In this document: in pieces, positions 42,691 through 52,691 of the stretch
Layout of the letters: each line of letters starts with the position of its first letter
Position numbering within the stretch: the stretch's first letter is position 1
Source of the DNA: Euborellia annulipes
Taxonomy: Eukaryota; Arthropoda; Insecta; Dermaptera; Anisolabididae
DNA: 64,000 nt
Direction: 5' to 3'
Assembly (NCBI GenBank): GCA_023213315.1
Contig: JAKCPI010003056.1
Location: 53,942-117,941, forward strand
Notes under the pieces: model-generated
What the model was told of the DNA's origin: nothing
Seen by the model: only the letters and a program-made list of their open reading frames with translations
Databases searched by the model: none
Made by a program: the position numbers and the translations under genes

Positions 42691-43242
42691 ATTGATAGAA
42701 TTTCTTGAGTTGAACGGCTGTAGATATTCAAATTGTATAAAAGCCTTCCCGGGAAACAGGAGCCAGGATAAATAAAAAATTTTATATTTCTTTGATGACG
42801 TTTCGGATGCTAGTCACACTCATCCTCAGGGCAAGCAAAATTGTCAAAATTTAGTACAGGTTATGCGGTACTTAAAATTAATTTCTTTCTTATACATGTA
42901 TTTATTCGTTCATAGCATCTATGATATGTGCAATAATAAAACTTATCACAAAACGTTTTTACTGACACCATATCGAAATAGCAAATGATGATCATCATAT
43001 CTATGATATCATAGATGCTACGACCGAATAAATACATGTATAAGCATGAAATTAATTTTAAGTACGGCATAACCTGTACTAAATTTTGACAATTTTGCTT
43101 GCCCTGAGGATGAGTGTGACTAGCACCCGAAACGTCATCAAAGAAATATAAAATTTTTTATTTATCCTGGCTCCTGTTTCCCGGGAAGGCTTTTATACAA
43201 TTTGAATATCTACAGCCGTTCAACTCAAGAAATTCTATCAAT
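42691..43242. mobile_element. 552-bp near-perfect HHR palindrome
   Basis: The left arm starts ATTGATAGAATTTCTTGAGT and includes CTTCCCGGGAAACAGGAGCC. The right arm is its complement to the last base. Arms extend to about 42932 and from about 43009, so only some 75 bp is loop. Outward hammerhead-like cores lie at 42797-42829 (-) and 43104-43136 (+): CTGAGGA, TGAGTGTGACTAGCACCC, GAAACGTC. Confidence 0.85.
43104..43136 (+). ncRNA. hammerhead-like core in the palindrome
   Basis: CTGAGGA fits CTGANGA exactly. Stem II can pair GTG with CAC around TGACTAG, and GAAAC follows directly after CCC. The left-arm copy differs by one base (AGCATCC). Confidence 0.5.
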
Positions 43243-43360
43243 TTATTTTTTCTTTTATCCAATTAAAAATAAAATTTAATTTCCAAAAAAAAATATTTTT
43301 CTTGATTCTCATGAGGGGGGGGAGGGTTAATTACCCTCTTAACTCCCCCACCCCTTTTGT

Positions 43361-44548
43361 GGAAAAAAATAGAAACACCAGAATACTTTTTTTTATTTCT
43401 ATTTTTGATTTTTTTACTTTTTTTTTGTCTCAGCGATTAAATGAAATTTTGAACATGCTCAGAATTTATATGGTTGGACAATTTTTGGACTGTAAATTTT
43501 TTTTTTTGATAATGTACCCGAGTCGAAAGAAAGTTTAAGCCCGACATTGAACCTCCTATAGTCGGACTTTTATTTCTGAAATTATGTACAATGCAAATAA
43601 TGTATGAAGGCATCATGGCTCTGCCTTTTGGCTTTGCCTACTCCCCTAAAATATAACTATAATTTACTGTATTACTAGAATAAAATGGATTATAAAATAG
43701 TAAATGAGTGATTGATGGATTGTATTAATATTAAACCTTAAGTATTCTTGATTCAAAAGTCTATCCACCCATAAGTAGATAATTAACATAATATTTTGCA
43801 TATTATGTAATATATGTAGTTCTTGAGAAAAATTACTTCCGATTCCATTGTTCATATTGAGTGAGCTCCATACTCAATTAACATTCAGAATTTCCAATAA
43901 AAAGAAAGAATGGAATTATTTTTTTCTTTAGTATTTTGATTTCTGAATATTAAATTCTAATACGTTGCCCCTGACTCTGATCTAACATCCGATTATTCTG
44001 TCTTGTGAATGTGAGGACGTTTTAAAGGGGGAAGGAAACATTATCAGAGAGTACGAATCAGCCGGGTGCAAAAAGATTTAGAGCAAACTTTTGCCCCGTC
44101 ATAAATCACTCAAGTGTCTTGAGCCCCGAGATATTGCCACGAGATTATTTGCTTGCGCCAACCTCGGCAAACACATTAAACGACTCACTCTCTCTCTCTC
44201 TCTCTCTCTTTAAAAAGATCGTTAACCCCCACCACCCAAGTATTAGGAGATCCATTTGTTGCAAACTGTTTGCATCCGACCAACTTCAAGAAAAACACTC
44301 TGATAAAAGCTCAATTTATAATTGAATTGTTTTTTTTTTTTTATCTTTAGAAAAAAAGTTTTATTTATTTTTCATATTTGATAACTAAAGTCGCTGTTAT
44401 TAAAATTTTGTTTATTTAATTATTTTAGAACTTTTTTCCTTAATTTTAACACAAGTTACAATAAATTACAGATATTCAATTAAAATAGCTAAGTTGGCAA
44501 TTAGTAATATCATTTTGTCAGGGACATTGAGTAACTTCCTTGGTTTAA
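43361..44548. other. AT-rich unique DNA
   Basis: A CT microsatellite is at 44188-44210. 43960-44170 is less AT-rich (GATATTGCCACGAGATTATT). No gene or element is supported. Confidence 0.45.
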
Positions 44549-44929
44549 GGTGCTCGTCTCGAAAAACCGTTAGTATACGATTCAGAAGATGGTTACTCTA
44601 GGTGGCAAGAGATGGCGTTAGCTCTGCCCATAGAGAAATAAGCATTTTAGTCCATTTCATTTGAAAGGTTAACGGCAAAAAATTAATTATTCTTTAACAC
44701 AATGATTACTAATTTATTTATCTATAAAATATAAACTTAAATCGAATTTTTTTAAAATATCTTTTATTTAATGTGATTAATCTAAAAAATTTTTTTCGAA
44801 AATCAAAAAAAAAAAAGGATTTCTATAAGTAATATTTTAAATACCTTTAATTAAAAAAAAATTGAGGTCGATAGCTTCAAAATTGTGACCGCTGGAACCT
44901 CTCAAAATCAGCACCTCGAGACGAACACC
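44549..44929 (+). mobile_element. GGTGC piggyBac-type MITE, complete
   Basis: It starts GGTGCTCGTCTCGAAAAACC and ends CACCTCGAGACGAACACC. TTAA flanks both sides (44545-44548 and 44930-44933). The interior has GCAAGAGATGGCGTTAG and GAGGTCGATAGCTTCAAAAT. It is noncoding. Confidence 0.85.
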
Positions 44930-45224
44930 TTAATATAGTTTTGGAAAAATTTTTGCCATTGATGAATTTGAACCTTCTCATCTAAAAATATTTTGTATTT
45001 TTTTTAACAGCCCATAAATAAATGAGCTTTAAAAAATATTATAATCTTCCATCGAATTTCCGAAATTTTTTCAGTAATTTTCCGTGACGGCGCCAGCTTA
45101 TTCTCAGTGGAAGGAGAGGTTAAATAGGTTACTTATTTTCAAAACCTTTTATTTTTGGAGTAGTAATGTTTCCCTATGAAAATCAGAACAGATATTTCAA
45201 AAAGTATATATTATATCTTGATTC

Positions 45225-45618
45225 AAACAATTTTGAGGGCAAAACGAGAATATACATTTTAAAAAGCATCTAAAAAAATTGATTTTTGATTTTTAATGAA
45301 AATCGCTAGAGCAAATTTTGAGAAACTGAAAAAGTACATCAGTAAAGTACTAGCACTCTTTGGCCGATTTTTGTCAAAAGCTTATTTTCCCTACTCAGGA
45401 GGACCCCTAACTAAAATTTCAACCTCCTAGCTTTTTTCATTCTTGTGTTCACAGTCACACAGACACACTCACACCCACATAGACAGACCATGTTGCGAAA
45501 ACCAATTTTTCGGTCTCAGGGGACCTCAAAACGTGTATATCCATCAAAATCACGATATCGAATTTTTGACATGAATCCAATAATTTCTCTCTATAAATAT
45601 AGGTAAGAGAAAGTGAAA
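45225..45618 (+). repeat. HP repeat, 3' half
   Basis: It begins at GCAAAACGAGAATATACATT and runs through AGTAAAGTACTAGCACTC, a (CACA)n tract and CATGTTGCGAAAACC to the terminal hairpin ending GGTAAGAGAAAGT at 45613. The hairpin end is missing. Confidence 0.85.
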
Positions 45619-46518
45619 AGGATAATAAATAGGTTATGTACTGTACCGGGTATATTCTAAAATATTACACCCCTTTTATATTTAGGATTTTGTATAAATC
45701 AAAAAAATTCATGATGTAATTTTAAAAGAAATATTTGATTGTTTTTGTCCATTATTTGTTATTATATATTTTATAATTAATCAACAGATGTTGAATGGGA
45801 AATTAATTTCTTTTTGGCTGGTTGCCTTCAAAAAAATTCTGAATACTTTTGATATACCTGCTAAATTTTAATTAAAAGTAAGTCTTCCATTCTATCAATA
45901 AATAAAATACATTCAAGAATTTTTTATTCGTAAATAAAATAATATATAAGCTTATATATTATTTTTTGCTTTATGTCAAAAGACAAATTTTCCCTCTTTT
46001 GTTTGGATTGAAAGCAATAAGAAATAGGAGAAGGAAGGAGTAGGAGTATCTCGTCAGAATGAGAAGGTTGTTTATTGAACTGAGGGCTAATTCCTGAGGG
46101 ATGTGAAGGTGTGACGTCTTGATTGGAGCAACTCCGCCTACGAACAGGAGAAGAGGGGCTCAAATATGCGTGGAGCGTTCGTTCTTGGCGTCAGCATCCC
46201 GGCAAGCAATTTCTCTCGGCGTCCGTTGCAATTGGGGATAACCCACCAGTTGGGGTGGGTTTAATTAATTGTCCCTGGTGGCTGTCGGAATCGGATGGAT
46301 AACGCAACCAAGAGACGAAGAGCTAAGCAAGCATTTAAGCAAGAATTTTCAAAATAAATAGAGAAAGATAATCAAACATTGTTTCAATTAAACCAAAAAA
46401 GGTTAAATAATAGAAAATTAATAAAAAATTATTGTATAAATAATTAAGATAGAGAATAAGTGTTATAGATTTTTAATAAAATTCCAAATTTGATTCTAAC
46501 ATTTATCTTTACTGCATA
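45619..46518. other. AT-rich DNA, then a GC-richer island at 46150-46330
   Basis: The island has GCGTGGAGCGTTCGTTCTTG, CAGCATCCCGGCAAGCAATT and GGTTTAATTAATTGTCCC. TAATTAATT is a typical homeodomain-type word. It has no repeat partner in the window. Confidence 0.35.
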
Positions 46519-46600
46519 CAGGGACATATATAAGGGGGAAGCCGAGGGGGCCTGCCCCCCCCCCGAAATTTTTCAAATCTATATACATACATTTGTATGT
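46519..46600 (+). mobile_element. hAT MITE end fragment
   Basis: CAGGGACATATATAAGGGGG, then GGGGGCCTGCCCCCC and CGAAATTTTTCAAATC match the inverted right end of the MITE at 31693-31927. The other end is not found, so it is truncated or overwritten by the Helitron-like sequence. Confidence 0.55.
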
Positions 46601-46744
46601 GCGCTAGGTGTCATTTAAGAAGCGATTTTTCGAAATTCCAATTATAAGGGCACTGAATGGTCATTTATGGGAAACATGTTGTGAGCCCCAAATTTGCCCT
46701 CCGAAAGGGGGCAATTGCTCGCTGAAGGCGAGCTTGCGGCTAGT
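46601..46744 (+). mobile_element. Helitron-like 3' terminus
   Basis: A perfect 6-bp stem, GCTCGC (46717-46722) and GCGAGC (46728-46733), with loop TGAAG, is followed by TTGCGG and CTAG|T (46740-46744). It is the clearest of the Helitron-like ends. CCTCCGAAAGGGGGCAATTG upstream is probably within the element. Confidence 0.6.
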
Positions 46745-46779
46745 ATTAATATATAAGCAATTTTTTAATAAAACTTTTG

Positions 46780-46880
46780 TCTCTGAGAGGGCCGGGCCCC
46801 TCGGGATCCAGGTGAAAACGGAAAAATTTAAAATAAAACAAATTTAACGAAAATTTCTCTTTGAAAGGAAGGCCCGAACA
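46780..46880 (-). repeat. fragment of the minisatellite MITE
   Basis: GAGAGGGCCGGGCCCCTCGG, AAAACGGAAAAATTTA and GAAAATTTCTCTTTGAAAGG match, inverted, units of 25141-25520. Confidence 0.55.
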
Positions 46881-46964
46881 AAATATCAAAATATGAGATT
46901 AAAATTTTGAAAAATACTATAGTTTATTTCAAGCAGTCAACATTTAAAATGCGTTTGGGACTAA

Positions 46965-47085
46965 GGTGCTATGGGAAACTAAATATATCTCGACACAAAA
47001 AATCTGGTGCGAACAGCACGGTACACAACTTTATCTTACCGAAGGATAAGAGAAAGTTGTGTGCTGTGACACCAGATTATTTTAG
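46965..47085 (-). repeat. HP repeat hairpin fragment, subfamily 2
   Basis: The hairpin with CAGCACGGTACACAACTTTA and its partner AGAAAGTTGTGTGCTGTG is preceded by GGTGCTATGGGAAACTAAAT. It shares those variants with 4895-5021. Confidence 0.7.
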
Positions 47086-47149
47086 TTCGATTGCAAAGTG
47101 TTATAGTTGCTCGAGTGATTTTGTTTTCCTCGTTAGTTTTTAGGTAATC

Positions 47150-47500
47150 TTTAGAAGATTATTTGAGCTCATTAGACGGTCTCTGTAATTAATCGAGTCG
47201 AGGAAAGGTCGTGGAGGCATTTAGCACCGGAGAGGACTGGAGGCTACGTGTCAAATAGGTCCAGGCCGGGCTCAAAGGACCCCCCAAATGGCCAAATCAA
47301 GCCATGCCAACTTAATTAAAACGGTTCGCGGCAGCCGTTGGATAAACAACACCCACCCCCATCGGCCCTTTCGAAAACCAGCCTCCCTTGGCAGCCCATC
47401 TGGATGGACTATTTGATCTCAGCAGGCGCCACTGATCGTACCCTTTTCATGTTTAACACCCACACAAAGTCACCTTCCTAACAGGCACCAAGAAGCCACC
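47150..47500. other. GC-richer unique island, candidate regulatory DNA
   Basis: Balanced composition over 330 bp with CTGTAATTAATCGAGTCG, CCAACTTAATTAAAACGG, AGCCATGCCAAC and GATGGACTATTTGATCTC. TAATTA and TTAATTA words suggest homeodomain binding. No frame, repeat or element end was found. Function is inferred from composition only. Confidence 0.35.
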
Positions 47501-47696
47501 TTTGATACGACAAGAAATTATATGCTCTTATTACCAATTATTATTAGAACTTCAACCCTCTTGAAAAACTCTTCTGATTCTAAATTCTAATATTACGAGT
47601 AATAGAGCAGAGATTCATTTGATTTTTCCGGCTCTTTTGTATTAAAAAGAATTGAAATGTTGAATTTAACAACCTTCTCCACTTAAGGTGCGCTTC

Positions 47697-48069
47697 TCGA
47701 AAAACCGTTAAAACACGATTGACTCGAGGCGGCAAGAGATGGCGTAGTGTTGCCCCATTGGAATACACGGAACTTGTTCCATTTCATTCTAGACTTTCCA
47801 GCTAATTAATTAAAGGCAAAGAATTAATTATTTTTTAACAAAATGATTACTAATTTAGTTATCTACAACTTATTGAGCTCCTTTTTTTAAAATATCTTTT
47901 ATTTAATGCGATTAATCTAAAAAAATTTTTTTTTTTCGAAAATCAAAAAAAGGGCTTCTATTATTTGTAGATATTTTAAATAGCTTTAATTTAAAAAAAA
48001 TTTGAGGTCGATAGCTTCAAAATTGTGGCCGCTGGAAAGTCCCAAAATTAGCACCCCGAGACGCGCACC
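47697..48069 (+). mobile_element. GGTGC piggyBac-type MITE, complete
   Basis: It starts GGTGCGCTTCTCGAAAAACC and ends CCCCGAGACGCGCACC. TTAA flanks it at 47693-47696 and 48070-48073. It aligns along its whole length with 44549-44929, which lies 3.1 kb upstream in the same orientation. Confidence 0.9.
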
Positions 48070-48107
48070 TTAATAAAATTTCAATTTTTTAAATTATAAA
48101 TTTAAAT

Positions 48108-48181
48108 AAATAACTGCGAGAACCGACTATCCTGGGTTTTCTTTAAAGCCTTTGAGAAATAACTGCGAGACCCGACTATAC
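48108..48181 (+). repeat. short direct repeat of AATAACTGCGAGA
   Basis: AATAACTGCGAGAACCGACT (48109) recurs as AATAACTGCGAGACCCGACT (48157), 48 bp apart, between the MITE and the HP repeat. Confidence 0.7.
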
Positions 48182-48537
48182 TATATTTTCGAATTTCTCA
48201 AAATTCGCTCCAACGATTTTGTTTAAAATTCAAATATCAATTAATTTTTAGATTCTCTTTAAAATGTATATTCTCATTTTGTCATTGAAATCTTCTGAAG
48301 ACCACTTTACTCTTGTACTTCATAGAGAAGATAGGAGAAATGGTTGCCATGGTAACAAAATATAAATATTTTCCCACTTATAAATTTTACATCTTGAAAA
48401 TCGAATGAACCATACTGTCGGGAACTAAATATATGTCGACACAAAAAAATCTGGTGTGACAAGCACAGAACACAACTTTCGATTACCGAAGGTAAGAGAA
48501 AGTTGTGTGCTGTGCGCCAGTCACACCAGATTTTTCT
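48178..48537 (-). repeat. HP repeat, 5' half
   Basis: On the minus strand it runs from the hairpin (48440-48537) through TTACCATGGCAACC and AAGTACAAGAGTAAAGTGG to TTGGAGCGAATTTTGAGAAA, then a stop. Confidence 0.85.
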
Positions 48538-49138
48538 TACTTGAAAAGTGGAAGTCGAATCAATTTAGTTGGAATTCCCTAAACCTACTTGTCTTTAATT
48601 AATTTAAATTAAATTCAAACATTTATATTAAACGTTTATTTCTCCAGATTGAAAACGAGACCATTTCGAACAGATCAATAAAATTGGTGTTTATTTCAAA
48701 GAGAACGAAAGAGAAAGAGGAGGGGATTGATAAATCGCGAGAACACGTTCTTTCTCTCGTTGTGTTCATAAAGAACAAATTGGTCCAGGAGAGAGAGGAG
48801 AAGATGGAGGCTGCGCCACGCGCGTGGCTTCCAGCAAATTGCTCTCTGTTCGACATCACGGAGTTATTCTTCTCTTGGAATGATGTCTGGCCTGTCTAAT
48901 AAGCGCTAGAGATGAGTAAATAAATAGAGTTCCTAGCTATATATCACTAGAGTCAAACGTTTTTTCATTGTTCTTTAGAAATGACATGAATCAAGAAGAT
49001 TTTCAAATATCCCGCATGAAATAGAAATGCTTTAAGATTTACAAAATAAGAAAATAATATCTTACATTATTTCTTAGTTATATGTTAGGTAGTTATGTTC
49101 AAAAGTTTGATACAAACGAAAAGCTTTCTTTTTTTTAT
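48538..49138. other. AT-rich DNA with a mixed patch at 48690-48910
   Basis: The patch (purine-rich AGAGAAAGAGGAGGGG, then GCTGCGCCACGCGCGTGGCT) is open in two frames on opposite strands without a domain. CCACGCGCGTGG is a 12-bp palindrome. No gene call is justified. Confidence 0.35.
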
Positions 49139-49565
49139 TTTTACTTTCTCTTACCTATATATGTAATATATCGAGAGAAGCTATTGGTTTCATGTCAAAA
49201 ATTTGATGGATATAGGCCTACAAGTTTTAAGGTCTCCTGAGTCCAAAAAAGTGGTTTTTGCAGCATGGTCTGTCTGTCAGGGGTGTAATGGAGCGGGAAC
49301 GCGTGGGAACGGCGTTCCCACACTGGTTTCACTCATTAAAAAAAATAATAATTTTTCTAAAATTTTCCGGAGGAGGGCCCCCAGTTGCACCCCCCCCTCC
49401 ATTGGTAAGTCATGTATTTAGCGACCCACACTGACAATTTTGCCACTACACCACTGCTGTCTGTCTGTCTGTAATTCTTTGTTCATTTCAAAGTATGAAG
49501 GAATGAGCTACAACGTTTAAATTTTATATTTAAGTTGGGTAGTGGAGACCCGGGCAAAGCGGCCA
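49139..49565 (-). repeat. HP repeat 3' part, split by a hAT MITE
   Basis: Terminal hairpin CTCTTACCTATATATG, then TTTCATGTCAAAAATTTGAT and CCTGAGTCCAAAAAAGTGG lie before the insertion at 49278-49456. AAGTATGAAGGAATGAGCTA follows it. Confidence 0.75.
49278..49456. mobile_element. hAT MITE with perfect 8-bp duplication
   Basis: It starts CAGGGGTGTAATGGAGCG and ends TGCCACTACACCACTG. The flanks are CTGTCTGT on both sides (49270-49277 and 49457-49464). Because the target is a (GTCT)n tract, the duplication is less conclusive than elsewhere. Confidence 0.75.
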
Positions 49566-49951
49566 TCTCGGGCAAAGTTAAGAAAAGCCTAGTTTTGAGA
49601 AAAATGAGTTTAGAGTTTGTTTGGCCCCTTTTCTCTTATCTCATCTTTGTCTTATTTTTTTCAATTTTTTGATATAAAATACATCGATTCTGATGAATCG
49701 AATATTTCATCATACAATATGAAGAACTAGAGAATCGGAATCAGTAATAAATAAAAAAATCGATTTTTTGAACTTTTTTTTTAATAACTCGGCACTCTTG
49801 AAAATTTAGCCCAGTGAAGATTGCTCTGGAAGGTCACATATTCACCTGTCAGGCAAAAAAAGTGAATGTTAACAATTAAATTTTTTTTTTTTTAAACCTC
49901 ACACTTTTTTCTCATTCACACTCACATACGCACAGTCTTCTTGGCAATAAG

Positions 49952-50270
49952 ACTAAATTTGTTAATTTCTATATTGGGGCTAGTAAAAGAATTTAATTTT
50001 CGCTTTAACTGTGGTTTATTTGTAAAAATTACAACGTTTCGGTCACTCATTCTGTGGCCTTCTTCAGATACAATTCATCTAAGATTGAATGGAATTCAGT
50101 TGAGATTTCACAGATGTAACAACCTTTATAATCTTAGCTGATTTGTAGCTGAAGAAGACCACAGAATGAGTGGCCGAAACGTTGTAATTTTTACAAATAA
50201 ACCAGAGTTAAACCGAAAATTAAATTCTTTTACTAATGATAATAACTGTGAAAGCCTAAACTCCAAAATT
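49952..50270. mobile_element. HHR foldback inserted in SINE-1
   Basis: Arms AGTAAAAGAATTTAATTTTC, GGTTTATTTGTAAAAATTAC, AACGTTTCGG (from 49980) are mirrored at 50149-50240. The right arm continues to AACTGTGAAAGCCTAAACTC, also found at the start of the copy at 57970. Confidence 0.8.
50149..50199 (+). ncRNA. hammerhead-like motif, best candidate
   Basis: CTGAAGA (50149-50155) is an exact core strand. Stem II is GACCAC/GTGGCC around AGAATGA, with one mismatch that is restored (GGCCAC) in the sister arm at 50032-50067. GAAAC (50176-50180) is the second core strand. TTGTAA/TTACAA (50182-50187 and 50191-50196) can form stem III, and ATA (50197-50199) stands where the NUH cleavage triplet belongs. 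One or two bases between GAAA and stem III do not pair, and stem I is not evident. Confidence 0.55.
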
Positions 50271-50771
50271 ATTTATTGGGGGTCCAGGCATTCTTATTTA
50301 AGTCATTTGGTATCCAAATAAAATCATCGGACTGCCTGGGATCCGAACCTGCGACCCTTGGAATACAGACAGGCGTGCTACCAACTACACCAAGCCCGAG
50401 GGTGCAATTAAAATTTTTAATAGTAGCAAATTTCAAACGCATTTACTGATCTTAATGCAGTTTTAGTATCTAAGCTTCATAAAAATTCCTTTTGTTGAAA
50501 AAAAAAATGCTTTTTATTAAATTTTGCACAAAAGAGACGGATATTAAATATAATTATTTTCATATTATTATTATTTTTTTTTTCTAATATTTAACAATTC
50601 AATTAAAGATTCATCATCTGTGAATAAATTTAAATTAAAACAGAATAACTATTGGAAAAAAAATTCTATTCTTTTTGTTGCTATCAATTGAATTTTTGAT
50701 TTTGTAATTTTTTTATACTTACTTTTTTTCTATTTACAGAAGTGGGAGGGAAATGAAAAATAATAATGCAA

Positions 50772-51914
50772 TTGGGATCTTTAGCATTTCAATACGCTAC
50801 CTGGTGGCTTAAAGTCGAACTAGCCATTGTAGGATAAACCTTCATACGTTTAACGTGATATAAGGGACAAGAACATTTAAACATCTGATATAATTGCATT
50901 ATTTAAAAAAAAAGTTTTAATCCACGAGTAAACATTATTGTTAGATTAATAAATAATACATACATACACTAATATATTCACAAATATTAAATTTTCTCCT
51001 TATAAAATTGAAAGTAATGTGTATCTATTTTGTGTTTATGGGTGTAAAAGTCATGCATCTAAGCATGAAACAGTTCGATTTCATTCTTTTCCAAAAAAAA
51101 AGACAGTATAGTGAAAATTATAAATAATTTTATTGTAGAAGAATCAATCTATCAGATTTAGAAACCTTCTTTTTAATTTTTGCCTCTATCTTTTTCTTGT
51201 TTTCTCCAAAACAATTGTGCTCGAGCAAAGGCCTCGCATATCGTATTTTTTAAGAGCTGATTTATGTGGTGCACTCCAAACACATTTTTTGTCTGTACAC
51301 GTGATATTTTTTGAATCTTCTAAATTATTTTTGTAAGTACAAAAAAAATTATTAATTTTATATTTAATTACCGGTATTAATTTTTTAGTTAATTTATCAT
51401 TTAATTATCTTGTATTTATTAATTCAATAAAATATTTCAAACACTTTTTGGCTAACATCATATCAGATATCATAAATAGCGGTTACAGAATAAAAGTACA
51501 GCCCCAAATGTGCTTACAGGTACTTCCTAATCCAGCCTTATACGAGCATCCATCCCAATTGTTATTATTATTATGAAATTTGATCATTTATTTCATGAAA
51601 TTCTTCTCGTAAACTTGTTGTTTGTAAACAGAAAGCAAGAATTTGGTCTGTCATTGAAACTGTCATTACTATTACTCACTTTAAAACATGACCAGGATCA
51701 ATAATATTGTCTCCACAAATAAAATTTCTATTAGTAAGTGTGGCAGAAGAAAACTTACAAATTTCCTGTACCGTCACACCCATTTTTTATTTTTAATTAA
51801 ACTTTTTGTCTCATAAAACACGAGTACTTGCGTATCAGCTCAGCCATTCAATCCTACAATCGCTAGTTCATTTTTTGCCACCAGGTGAAGCCACGCCTCT
51901 CCCATAGATCCCAA
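50772..51914. mobile_element. TIR element with THAP-like and zinc-finger-like remnants
   Basis: Ends TTGGGATCT/AGATCCCAA are followed on both sides by CCTGGTGGC, GAACTAGC and ATTGTAGGAT in matching order (50772-50850 and 51835-51914), an interrupted 80-bp inverted repeat. On the plus strand at 51031-51102 a frame reads CVYGCKSHASKHETVRFHSF followed by P, the C-x-x-x-C and FHxFP pattern of THAP DNA-binding domains. On the minus strand at 51210-51345 a frame reads TCTDKKCVWSAPHKSAL. P-element-type transposons carry THAP domains. The opposite strands suggest a composite or rearranged element. No target duplication was identified. Confidence 0.45.
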
Positions 51915-52208
51915 TACGTTAATTTGTTTTATTTATTTTTATTTCCATATTGCATTTTTAACAAAATGAACTGAATTTAACTTAAAAAATATATTTATTA
52001 TATTCCAACGGAGCAATGGAATAATAATAACAATAATGAGTAGGGCTCGGATTTATAGGCACTAAAAATCTTTAAAATAGGCAGGCAACTAAGCCCTAAA
52101 AATTATTAAAATAGGCACTTAAAAAGGCATTTATTGTAAAAATAGGCACTTAAAGGCAGAAATTAAGAAATAATATAAAAAATTTAAAAAATTGATGTCT
52201 TATTTTTG

Positions 52209-52691
52209 GTAATCTGGTGTGACTAGTCGCATAGCACACAATTTTTCTTAATTTCGGTACAAGGGCGGATCCAGAGGTGTTTCTCGGGGGGGGGTAATCT
52301 GGTGTGACTCGTCGCATAGCACACTATTTTTTTTTTTAATTTCGATAATTTAAAAGCGCATTCTGTACTTGTTTACCAGAATATAAATACACATCAAATT
52401 TTTAAGTATTAATTTTAAAAATTTTACATTAAAAATAAATTTTTTTGCGAAAAAAAGGTATTTTTTTCGAATCTCGGGGGGGTAATTACCCCCTTTACCC
52501 CCCTTGTATCCGCCCTTGTTTCGGTAATTTAAAGGCACATTCTGTACTTGTTTGCCAGAATATAAATAGAAATCAAATTTTAAGTACTAATTTTTAAAAT
52601 TTTACATTAAAAATAATTTTTTTTTTCGAAAAAAGTATTTTTTTTTTTTCAAATCTCGGGGGGAGTAATTACCCCTTTACCCCCCGCCCCT
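52209..52691 (+). mobile_element. CAAG-hAT, middle level, split by its own kind
   Basis: GTAATCTGGTGTGACTAGTC leads to TTAATTTCGGTA. The copy continues after the inner insertion with ATTTAAAGGCACATTCTGTA and ends in CGGGGGGAGTAATTACCCC and CCCCGCCCCTTG. Its left terminus is lost. Confidence 0.75.
52260..52518 (+). mobile_element. CAAG-hAT, innermost, with perfect 8-bp duplication
   Basis: It starts CAAGGGCGGATCCAGAGG and ends CCTTGTATCCGCCCTTG. The flanks are TTTCGGTA on both sides (52252-52259 and 52519-52526). It is the best intact member of the family at 259 bp. Confidence 0.9.

Larger units (their letters stand above)
42529..43360 (+). mobile_element. CAAG-hAT MITE split by an HHR foldback
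   Basis: The left part (CAAGGATGGATTCAGAAGAG, TAATTTTTTTTC, AGTATTAATTTTTAAAATTT) runs to about 42690. The right part (AAAAATAAAATTTAATTTCC, GATTCTCATGAGGGGGGG, TTAATTACC) resumes at 43243. The 552-bp palindrome 42691-43242 sits between. Confidence 0.55.
49891..50405 (-). repeat. SINE-1 split by an HHR foldback
   Basis: Tail and 3' body (CACACTTTTTTCTCATTCAC, CACAGTCTTCTTGGCAAT) lie at 49891-49948. The body and head (GATTTTATTTGGATACC, B box GTTCGGATCC, A box TTGGTGTAGTTGG on the minus strand) are at 50280-50405. The foldback lies between, so the SINE is older. Confidence 0.75.
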
